A stretch of DNA of 15,329 nucleotides from an uncultured Campylobacter sp. Its GTDB lineage: Bacteria > Campylobacterota > Campylobacteria > Campylobacterales > Campylobacteraceae. A program made the position numbers and the translations under genes. Of the stretch, positions 6,730-12,427 are shown one piece after another. How positions within the stretch are numbered: position 1 is the stretch's first letter; the number at the start of each line of letters is the position of its first letter. A model generated the notes under the pieces. The model did no database searches. It was given only the letters and a program-made list of their open reading frames with translations, and was not told where the DNA came from. Location of the stretch: the NCBI RefSeq assembly GCF_938017775.1, contig NZ_CALIIU010000045.1, positions 1 through 15,329 on the forward strand, written 5' to 3'.

Positions 6730-6984
6730 CGGCAAATGCGCGCTAAATTTAGCAAAATTAGCAATTCGCGGTTTTGTAATTTTATCGGCGTTTGAAATTT
6801 TACTCTCGCCGCCGCTTGAAATTTGCAAAATTTCGCCCTTGTTCGGGCAAAGCGCGCCGCTTTTATTAAGACCGCTGGCGGTGCATTTGCGCCCGCCGCG
6901 AAAACCGCGAACTATGCTATATGAAATTTCGCACTGCCGGAGCGCTAAACCGCCGCTTTTCATATTAAAATTTAAAGGTAAAAG
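6730..6984. other. Intergenic spacer with small inverted repeats
   Basis: No gene is supported over these 255 bases. It holds a perfect 12-bp palindrome, GCTAAATTTAGC (6742-6753), and an exact 11-bp inverted repeat pair, TTCGCGGTTTT (6765-6775) and AAAACCGCGAA (6901-6911). GCCGCTT-type words occur three times. A 79-codon minus-strand frame lacks any recognisable family or ribosome site and I do not accept it. No T-tailed terminator is clear. It separates hisB from the next unit. Confidence 0.45.
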
Positions 6985-7410
6985 ATGAATAATTTCGGAT
7001 CGCTTATGGAGATTTTAAATGTGCTCTTTTTGATCTGCTTTGTTTGGCTCATCGCGTGCTTGATTAAATTTATCAGATCAAAAGACGAGCCGGAGCGCCA
7101 TAAAAGAGATAAAAAATTTATAATTATTTCGACGGTTGCGTTTGCATGCGCTTTTACTCCACTCATATATTCTCAGTGGCTATTCGATCCTTTTTCCATG
7201 TTTATCTTGGTTTTTACTGGGCTGCCGGTAGTTTCGCTCATTTGGCTAATCGCAAGTTTAGTAAAATTTATTAAATCGGCTAAAAGTGCACCCGAGCGCC
7301 GCAGAAGAATTAGAAATCTTTTGATCCTCTCTGTGTTTTCGTTCATAATTTTTTTGAGCGTCCTAATGGGCTTTTTTTGGCTACTTAATCACGCAATCGA
7401 GCATATGTGA
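6985..7410 (+). CDS. Four-helix membrane protein with internal duplication, function unknown
   Basis: This 141-residue protein is very hydrophobic, with four predicted membrane helices (about 8-29, 45-65, 71-93, 110-133). The two halves look duplicated. WLIACLIKFIRSKDEPERHKR (about 21-41) lines up with WLIASLVKFIKSAKSAPERRRR (about 86-107), and each is followed by a hydrophobic segment. Both basic loops would lie on the cytoplasmic side. The start has AAAGGTAAAAG just before the ATG. I do not recognise a family. It is followed after 8 bases by a 45-residue membrane peptide and then by a PstS-like protein, so the three are likely one transcript. Confidence 0.8.
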   Translation: MNNFGSLMEILNVLFLICFVWLIACLIKFIRSKDEPERHKRDKKFIIISTVAFACAFTPLIYSQWLFDPFSMFILVFTGLPVVSLIWLIASLVKFIKSAKSAPERRRRIRNLLILSVFSFIIFLSVLMGFFWLLNHAIEHM

Positions 7411-7418
7411 GGCGCAAA

Positions 7419-7556
7419 ATGAGCGATGAAATTTTTCAAAAAACGATCGCCGTAATATTGACGGCTTGGGCGATCAGCGTTTGCGCGCTAACCGCAGCGG
7501 CGCTGTATCTGCAGAGCAAATGCTCGATCATCTCCTATATCGCAAACGGAAACTAA
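7419..7556 (+). CDS. Small single-helix membrane protein (45 aa), function unknown
   Basis: A 46-codon frame (45 residues plus stop) fits exactly between its neighbours: it starts 8 bases after the upstream stop and ends one base before the next ATG. GAGG lies close to the start. The protein begins MSDEIFQKTI, has one hydrophobic helix (about 9-31, rich in Ala, Leu and Ile) and two cysteines (C22, C35), and ends SYIANGN. The spacing and membrane character suggest a real gene that works with the flanking membrane proteins. I recognise no family and assign no role. Confidence 0.65.
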   Translation: MSDEIFQKTIAVILTAWAISVCALTAAALYLQSKCSIISYIANGN

Positions 7557-7557
7557 G

Positions 7558-8505
7558 ATGAAGCGTGTAATTATCATCATTTTGCTAGTGCTTAGCTTGG
7601 CGGCTTTCGATTTTGCGTTTTACCGCTTCGTCGTGAAGCGATACGTAAATCAAAGCAGCGCCGAGATGCAGGCTAAATCGATCGAGCTGCATAAATTTCT
7701 GCCGTTTGAGCAGGGCTCGCAGATCGTGCGCGTTAGCTCTAGCTTAAAACTTAGCGGCGATCTGCCGATAATCGACGGCGCAGCCGCGCTATATCCGGTA
7801 TTTTCGGCATTCGTCGCGGCAAACTATCCCAAAGAAAGCGTGGAATTTGACGGGCAAAATTTCACGAATGCTAGCAGGCTTAAATTTAGCAATACCCGCG
7901 GCGCCTACAAGGCCATAAGCGACGGCGAGGCGGATCTCATTTTCGTCGCCGCCCCTTCGAAGCAGCAGCTTGATTATGCGCAGGAAAAGGGCGCGCGCTT
8001 GCGCTTCGTGCCGATCGGGCTGGAAGCGTTCGTCTTTATCGTAAATGCGAATAATAAAATTTCAAGCTTAACCGTGGATCAGGTGCGAGGGATCTATTCT
8101 GGGGAGTTTGACGACTGGTCGCAGCTCGGCGGCGAGCACATGCGAATAGATGCCGTGCAGCGAAACGCGGGCAGCGGCAGCCAGAGCGCGTTTTTGAAAT
8201 TTATGGGCGAGACGCAGCCTAAGCGCAAGATCACGGGCTTTTTCGGCAGCGCGATCGGCTTTTCGTTTCGCTACTACGTCGAGGGGATCGTGCGAAACGG
8301 CGGCGTGAAGATGCTTAGCCTAAACGGCGCGTATCCGAACAAAGAAAATATCGCTAGCCGCAAATACCCGCTCGTAGCTGAAATTTACGCGGTTTACGAT
8401 GAAAACAACAAAAACGAAAATATCCGCACGCTGATAGATTGGATCCTTTCGCCGCAGGGGCAAAGCATCATCGAAAATAGCGGCTACGTGCCGATTAAAG
8501 GCTAA
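7558..8505 (+). CDS. PstS-like periplasmic substrate-binding protein, membrane anchored
   Basis: The 315-residue protein has an N-terminal hydrophobic segment (4-26) with no lipobox, so it is either anchored by an uncleaved helix or exported by a signal peptide. The rest follows the PstS/PBP-like pattern: IDGAAALYPVFSAFVAANYP (72-91) at the first ligand loop, GIYSGEFDDWSQLGGE (178-193), QRNAGSGSQSAF (201-212) as the anion-binding R..GSGS segment, and a closing WILSPQGQSIIENSGYVP (295-312). PstS homologues bind phosphate for the PstCAB transporter, but no transporter genes are present here. The partners are instead two small membrane proteins upstream. It may sense or present an anion, with phosphate being likely from the family but not shown. 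Confidence 0.85.
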   Translation: MKRVIIIILLVLSLAAFDFAFYRFVVKRYVNQSSAEMQAKSIELHKFLPFEQGSQIVRVSSSLKLSGDLPIIDGAAALYPVFSAFVAANYPKESVEFDGQNFTNASRLKFSNTRGAYKAISDGEADLIFVAAPSKQQLDYAQEKGARLRFVPIGLEAFVFIVNANNKISSLTVDQVRGIYSGEFDDWSQLGGEHMRIDAVQRNAGSGSQSAFLKFMGETQPKRKITGFFGSAIGFSFRYYVEGIVRNGGVKMLSLNGAYPNKENIASRKYPLVAEIYAVYDENNKNENIRTLIDWILSPQGQSIIENSGYVPIKG

Positions 8506-8591
8506 GATCGCGGCTTAAATTTATACGCCGTTTGCTAAAAATTCAGCCAAATTTCGTTAAAATCACAAAATTTCAAAAAACGGAAAACGAA

Positions 8592-9080
8592 GTGATAAAG
8601 ATCATATTTTTAGACGTAGACGGCTGCCTTAGCGACGGCGGGCTGTACCATTCAAACGACGGCGAAGAGATGAAGAAATTTAACGTAAAAGACGGGTTCG
8701 GCATCCAGGAGTGGCAGCGGCTGGGGCTAAAGGTCGCGATCATCACTGGCAAAAGCTCGCAAATCGTCGCAAACCGCGCGCGCGAGCTGAAGATCGATAC
8801 GCTCTTTCAAGGCGAAAAAGACAAGCTCTCAAGGGCGGAGCAAATTTTAAAAAATTTTAACCTAAGCTTCGATGAGGCTGCCGCGATCGGCGATGATATA
8901 AACGATGCAAAGCTTTTAAATGCAGTCGCGATCAGCTTCAAGCCCGCCGATGCGCTAAGCTCGCTAAAAGCGGACGTCGCGCTAAGCAAAAACGGCGGCT
9001 GCGGCGCGGTGCGCGAGATGATCGAAATGCTCGTCGATAAAAACGGCATGCGCGAAGAGTGGAATAGCAAATGGCTGTAG
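8592..9080 (+). CDS. kdsC: 3-deoxy-D-manno-octulosonate 8-phosphate phosphatase KdsC
   Basis: KdsC removes phosphate from Kdo-8-phosphate to give Kdo, the inner-core sugar of LPS. It is a HAD-family hydrolase, about 162 residues from the GTG at 8592. Motif I is FLDVDGCLSDGG with D8 and D10, motif II is IITGKSS (T52), and motif IV is GDDIND (100-105). It lacks a cap domain, as expected for this tetrameric subfamily. The start is chosen because VIKIIFLDVDG fits the family N-terminus. An upstream TTG at 8532 would add 20 residues that fit nothing. lptC follows and continues the LPS theme; the same order kdsC-lptC-lptA-engB occurs in C. jejuni (recalled, not checked). Confidence 0.92.
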   Translation: MIKIIFLDVDGCLSDGGLYHSNDGEEMKKFNVKDGFGIQEWQRLGLKVAIITGKSSQIVANRARELKIDTLFQGEKDKLSRAEQILKNFNLSFDEAAAIGDDINDAKLLNAVAISFKPADALSSLKADVALSKNGGCGAVREMIEMLVDKNGMREEWNSKWL

Positions 9081-9135
9081 TTTCGCAAGCGCGCGCGATG
9101 GGTAAAATTTCGTGCAGATCAAAAGGGGCCGAGCG

Positions 9136-9669
9136 ATGGTGATAAAAATTTTCTACGTCGCGATTGCGATCTTTTGCGTCGCGATGGTGTTTTTAAGCGT
9201 GCAGACGCCATATTTTAGCGATATGTTTAAAGAAGATCTGAGTATCGCGAATATGGAGATGAGAAAGATCGTCGATTATCAGATCGGCGAGCGCGTGGAT
9301 GCTAAATTTACCGCGGACGGCGGCACTCGCTATAAGGATCGCGACGAGTTTGTAAATTTTAAAGCCGAGGAGATTGGCGCAGATCTAAATCACACTTTGG
9401 TTTCAAAGACCGCGACGCGCGCAGGCGAGCTGATAAAATTTAACGGCGACGCGCATTACGTAAATAGCAGAGGCTTTGATTACACGGCGCAAGAGATCAT
9501 CTACGATACGAGCAGCAAGATCGTCCGCTCCGACGTGCCATACGTGCTGCGCCAAGGCGGCGACCGCATCACAGGCGCAAGCATCAGCTACGACACCAAA
9601 ACCAAACAAACAAACTCAAAAGGAATCCACGCATGGTATTTAATAAAAGATCAAAACTCTACAAACTAA
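9136..9669 (+). CDS. lptC: LPS export protein LptC
   Basis: LptC is the membrane-anchored periplasmic bridge that passes LPS from LptBFG to LptA. From the ATG at 9136 it has 177 residues: one N-terminal helix (about 4-22, KIFYVAIAIFCVAMVFL), then a periplasmic beta-jellyroll-like part with alternating polar and hydrophobic residues (ARAGELIKFNGDAHYVNSRG, DYTAQEIIYD, SDVPYVLRQGGDRITGASISYD). AGGGG lies upstream of this ATG; a GTG at 9112 would add eight residues. Its 3' end overlaps lptA by 37 bases. Sequence conservation of LptC is weak, so the call rests on topology plus the lptA and kdsC neighbours. Confidence 0.88.
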   Translation: MVIKIFYVAIAIFCVAMVFLSVQTPYFSDMFKEDLSIANMEMRKIVDYQIGERVDAKFTADGGTRYKDRDEFVNFKAEEIGADLNHTLVSKTATRAGELIKFNGDAHYVNSRGFDYTAQEIIYDTSSKIVRSDVPYVLRQGGDRITGASISYDTKTKQTNSKGIHAWYLIKDQNSTN

Positions 9670-10148
9670 TACTTTCAGCTGCGCTAATTTCGGGCTTTGG
9701 CGCGACTACTCTTAGCGCCGCGCAGGAGCAGGTCGAGGTTACGGCGGATAATTTTTTCGCCGACGAGATCAAGCAGATCAGCGTGCTGACGGGCAACGTC
9801 CGCATCAAAAAGGGCGCTTATGATACGCTAAATTCCGATAAAGTGACGATCTACTTCGACGCCAAGCGCCAGCCTACCAAATACGTCGCGACGGGAAATG
9901 CAAATTTTAAAATTTTACTCAATCAAAAGCATTACGACGGCAAGGGCGGCGTGCTGACCTACGATCCGACTATCGAGGCCTACACGCTTGAAAACAACGC
10001 CTATCTGCACGAAGCCGAGACCAAAAAGGAGGTTTACGGCGATAAGATCATCGTAAATCGCCAAAAGGGCACCTACGAAGTAAAGAGCGGCGGCGGCGAG
10101 AAAAAGCCCGTGCGTCTGATCTTTCAGGTCGAAGATCAAAACAAATGA
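9633..10148 (+). CDS. lptA: LPS transport periplasmic protein LptA (OstA-like)
   Basis: LptA forms the periplasmic filament through which LPS travels to the outer membrane. The 171-residue protein has a signal peptide ending near TTLSAA (about 29) and an OstA-type beta-jellyroll: VEVTADNFFADEIKQISVLTG, VTIYFDAKRQPTKYVATGN, GKGGVLTYDPTIEAYTLEN and VYGDKIIVNRQKGTYEV carry the repeating pattern of the family. AAAGGAAT precedes the ATG. It starts inside lptC, and its stop overlaps the engB start as ATGA, so translation along the operon is probably coupled. Confidence 0.93.
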   Translation: MVFNKRSKLYKLILSAALISGFGATTLSAAQEQVEVTADNFFADEIKQISVLTGNVRIKKGAYDTLNSDKVTIYFDAKRQPTKYVATGNANFKILLNQKHYDGKGGVLTYDPTIEAYTLENNAYLHEAETKKEVYGDKIIVNRQKGTYEVKSGGGEKKPVRLIFQVEDQNK

Positions 10149-11044
10149 TCTATCCTAGCAGCGCGCAGTTTATCACCTCTGCCGCAAATATCGCGGGTGC
10201 GCCCGAGTTTGCGATGAGCGAAGTGGCGTTTTTGGGGCGTTCCAACGTCGGCAAAAGCAGCCTGATAAACGCGCTTACCGGGCGCAAAAATCTAGCCAAA
10301 TCAAGTTCGACGCCGGGCAAAACGCAGCTGATAAATTTTTTCGAAGTTAAATTTAAACAAAAGCTTGCCGCAAGCACGGACGGCTCGCAAAATGAAACAT
10401 CGCCCGATCTAGCAAGCAAAGGGGCTTTAAGCTCGGCTGCGAATTGCGCGCAAGATCACGCGGAGGCTGCGGCGTCTGCGCAAAATTCCAAGCAGGAATC
10501 CGTTTTAAATTTAAAAAGCGCCTCGGCGGATTTTAGATCGGATCGCGAGACAGATCTTGCGGCGGGTTTCGCGCCGAATTCCGCGCAAAGCTCAGAATTA
10601 AATTTTACAGGTAGATCCGCGCTAAGCTTAGCGGACAACCCCGCTTTTTCGGATCTTGCGAGCTTGGGTGAAAATATCTCTTTGATCTTCGTGGATCTGC
10701 CGGGGTTTGGGTATGCCAAGGTTTGCAAAAAACTGCATTATATCTGGCAAAAAAATCTCGACGAATTTATCAAAGAGCGCCTAAATATCAAGCTTTTCGT
10801 CCATCTCATCGACGCGAGGCAGTTTGATCTTGCAATAGATAAAAATTTACAAAACTATCTCGCTAGTTTTCTGCGCGGCGATCAAAAGGTCGTGAGGCTC
10901 TACACCAAAGCCGACAAGCTCAACCAAAGCGAGCGCGCAAAGCTTTTGAGACACGATCCGCAGGCGATTTTGGTCTCTACGCTAAAGAGCGGCGGGCTTG
11001 CGAAAGCGCGCGAGATCATCGTGCGCGGGGCGTTTGGATTATGA
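10145..11044 (+). CDS. engB: Ribosome-assembly GTPase EngB (YihA/YsxC) with a large insert
   Basis: EngB is a small essential GTPase needed for large ribosomal subunit assembly. All switch motifs are present: G1 GRSNVGKS (31-38), G2 SSTPGKT (54-60), G3 DLPG (184-187) with GFGYAKV after it, G4 TKAD (254-257) and a G5-like VSTLKSGG (277-284). The normal protein is about 200 residues; this one has 299. The excess is an Ala/Ser/Asn-rich stretch at about 71-177, placed between the strand INFFEVKF and the strand ISLIFVDLPG, where a short beta-turn is usual. The frame is intact. The start overlaps the lptA stop, and the stop overlaps a 39-codon frame, both as ATGA. Confidence 0.94.
   Translation: MIYPSSAQFITSAANIAGAPEFAMSEVAFLGRSNVGKSSLINALTGRKNLAKSSSTPGKTQLINFFEVKFKQKLAASTDGSQNETSPDLASKGALSSAANCAQDHAEAAASAQNSKQESVLNLKSASADFRSDRETDLAAGFAPNSAQSSELNFTGRSALSLADNPAFSDLASLGENISLIFVDLPGFGYAKVCKKLHYIWQKNLDEFIKERLNIKLFVHLIDARQFDLAIDKNLQNYLASFLRGDQKVVRLYTKADKLNQSERAKLLRHDPQAILVSTLKSGGLAKAREIIVRGAFGL
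10355..10675 (+). repeat. Low-complexity Ala/Ser/Asn-rich insert inside engB
   Basis: About 107 codons (residues 71-177) have no GTPase motif and a simple composition, with words such as SSAANCA, SAQNS, VLNLKSASADF, ELNF and NPAFSDLAS. At DNA level AATTCC, GCGCAAA and TTAAATTT words recur. The insert falls between G2 and G3 and would form a flexible loop on the GTPase surface. Confidence 0.75.
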
Positions 11045-11160
11045 AATTTCTAAATTTAAATACGTTAAATTTTGCGGCGCAGAATTTCAAAATAATTAAA
11101 TTTAGCGGATATAAAATGCACCGCGAGAATTGCGCGAAGATTAGGGAAAATTTTAGATGA
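11041..11160 (+). CDS. 39-residue micro-ORF coupling engB to the acetyltransferase gene
   Basis: A frame of 39 codons plus stop fills the engB-acetyltransferase gap exactly. Its ATG overlaps the engB stop as ATGA (11041-11044), and its TGA overlaps the next ATG as ATGA (11157-11160). The product begins MKFLNLNTLNFAAQNFK and is basic and Asn-rich; no family is recognised. It may be translated to keep ribosomes moving between the two genes, or may be a chance frame in a stretch with few stop codons. There is no clear ribosome site, so expression would depend on coupling. Confidence 0.4.
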   Translation: MKFLNLNTLNFAAQNFKIIKFSGYKMHRENCAKIRENFR

Positions 11161-11972
11161 TACGGCTAAAAAAAGCGCGCCTTTGCGACATTTCGCGTAT
11201 GCAGGAGCTCGTAAAAGAGGAGGTGCAAAACGGCGTGATCTTGCCGCTTGAAAGCGATGAGATAGCTGCCAATATCCGCTCATACGTGCTGGCGTTCGGT
11301 TGCGATTCTAAGGCGGATACGAGCTTTTATTCCAAAGAGAATTCCGATTCAAATTTAGCCGAGAATTCCGATTTAAATTTAGCGCGCAATTCGGATTTAA
11401 ATTTAATCCAAAGCTCCGCCGCAAATTTTGCCAAAAATCCTGCCCAAAATTCCGCCGAAGATGCCGCGGGCAATTTCGCGTCGCAACGAGATATGCCACA
11501 AAATAGCGCGTCACAAAATAGCGCAGCACAGGCCGTATCCGAGGCGAGTCGCGCGCAAGCGGGCAAAGAGCAAATTTTACGGAGCGAATATTCACAAAGC
11601 GCGGGCGTTTTTCAGAATGATCTTTCGCAGCTTTGCGAATCGCAGCCCGCAAAAGAGGAGGGAATTTTAGCGGGCTTTGCTTCGCTTAAAATTTTTAACG
11701 CAGATCTTGCCGAGGTGCGCTCGCTCATCGTCGCTCCGCAGTTTCGCAGGCGAGGCATTGCCAGAGCTATCGTAAACGAGCTGCTCGGTGAAGCGAGATT
11801 TTACGGGCTAAAAAGCGTATTTACGCTCACCTATCAAAAGGATTTTTTCGAGCGGCTGGGTTTTACCGAAATCCCAAAGGACGAGCTGCCCGCGCAAAAA
11901 ATTTGGGCTGATTGTATTAAATGCAAAAAGTTTCCGGTATGCAACGAAATCGCACTTATCTATACCTTATAG
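11157..11972 (+). CDS. ArgA-like GNAT N-acetyltransferase with a tandem-repeat insert
   Basis: The N-terminus (MIRLKKARLCDISRMQELV) and the segment LAEVRSLIVAPQFRRRGIAR (184-203, with the acetyl-CoA loop QFRRRGIA) are GNAT hallmarks. The C-terminus FFERLGFTEIPKDELPAQKIW followed by C253, C256 and C262 (CIKCKKFPVC) is typical of the short ArgA-like group, which makes N-acetylglutamate at the start of arginine synthesis. Those proteins are about 150 residues; this one has 271. The extra 119 or so residues (about 50-168) sit between IRSYVLAF and ILAGFASLKIF, the likely beta2-beta3 turn. The substrate is inferred from the family only. The start overlaps the upstream micro-ORF, and the end overlaps the next gene. 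Confidence 0.85.
   Translation: MIRLKKARLCDISRMQELVKEEVQNGVILPLESDEIAANIRSYVLAFGCDSKADTSFYSKENSDSNLAENSDLNLARNSDLNLIQSSAANFAKNPAQNSAEDAAGNFASQRDMPQNSASQNSAAQAVSEASRAQAGKEQILRSEYSQSAGVFQNDLSQLCESQPAKEEGILAGFASLKIFNADLAEVRSLIVAPQFRRRGIARAIVNELLGEARFYGLKSVFTLTYQKDFFERLGFTEIPKDELPAQKIWADCIKCKKFPVCNEIALIYTL
11337..11480 (+). repeat. Six tandem 24-bp units encoding octapeptides, inside the acetyltransferase
   Basis: Residues 61-108 divide exactly into ENSDSNLA, ENSDLNLA, RNSDLNLI, QSSAANFA, KNPAQNSA and EDAAGNFA. In DNA the first three units are nearly identical, sharing AATTC(C/G)GAT, (T/C)A and AATTTA; the last three are more diverged. Units are in phase, so gain or loss would keep the frame open. 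Less regular Ser/Asn/Ala-rich sequence continues to about 11660. Confidence 0.85.
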
Positions 11973-12427
11973 CGGACACGCTTTTTAGCGCGGGAGTTCT
12001 TTTCTACCTGCTTTTAAGTGCGGTGTATAGGGGGCTGCCGCCGCTGATCGGATTTTTTTTCACGGCGATGGTGGTGCAAAAATACGAAAACGACGTAAAA
12101 TTTAAAAAGTTCGGCTTTACCTGGTTTTTCTCTATTTTTTATCTGTTTTGCGCCGAGCAGATCCACGGATTTAACCTATTTAGCGTGGCTATCGCGTATT
12201 GTATATTTTATTTCGTGGTCTATGAAAACTCATTTAAGTATATTAAATTTAGGAATTTTTTGATCTGCTTTTACGTGATGATTAGCTATGTTTTGGTCTT
12301 TGTGGTGAGCAACGCGATCTCGGCGATCAAAAAGAGCGAGTATCTGCCCCTAAGCGGCGAGTATTTAAATTACATCGTGATTGAAATTTTGCTTGCTTTG
12401 CTCTTTTTTAAGGGGCGGCTGGTATGA
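11939..12427 (+). CDS. MreD-like integral membrane protein before mrdA
   Basis: The 162-residue protein has about five membrane helices (YLYLIADTLFSAGVLFYLLLS, LIGFFFTAMVV, WFFSIFYLFCAEQIHGFNLFSVAIAYCI split over two, FLICFYVMISYVLVFVVS, YIVIEILLALLFF). It lies directly before mrdA, overlapping it as ATGA, where rod-shape genes often place mreD. A similar integral membrane protein occupies this slot in C. jejuni (Cj0651, recalled). MreD links cytoplasmic MreB to the elongation machinery, but sequence similarity in this family is weak, so the assignment is mainly from topology and position. The start is uncertain: an in-frame ATG at 11921 is also possible, and neither has a strong ribosome site. 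It overlaps the acetyltransferase 3' end. Confidence 0.75.
   Translation: MQRNRTYLYLIADTLFSAGVLFYLLLSAVYRGLPPLIGFFFTAMVVQKYENDVKFKKFGFTWFFSIFYLFCAEQIHGFNLFSVAIAYCIFYFVVYENSFKYIKFRNFLICFYVMISYVLVFVVSNAISAIKKSEYLPLSGEYLNYIVIEILLALLFFKGRLV

Noticed and set aside
6724..6963. 79-codon minus-strand frame in the spacer after hisB
   Set aside because: It has no ribosome site, no recognisable motif and a low-complexity product, and it overlaps the hisB end.
8532..8591. N-terminal extension of kdsC from a TTG
   Set aside because: The extra 20 residues match nothing in the family, and the GTG at 8592 places the core strand at the normal position.
10456..10728. 90-codon minus-strand frame opposite the EngB insert
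   Set aside because: The EngB frame continues through it to intact G3-G5 motifs, so the antisense frame is a shadow of simple sequence.
11308..11652. Minus-strand frames (up to 114 codons) opposite the acetyltransferase repeats
   Set aside because: They mirror the 24-bp repeat; no start signal or family is seen.
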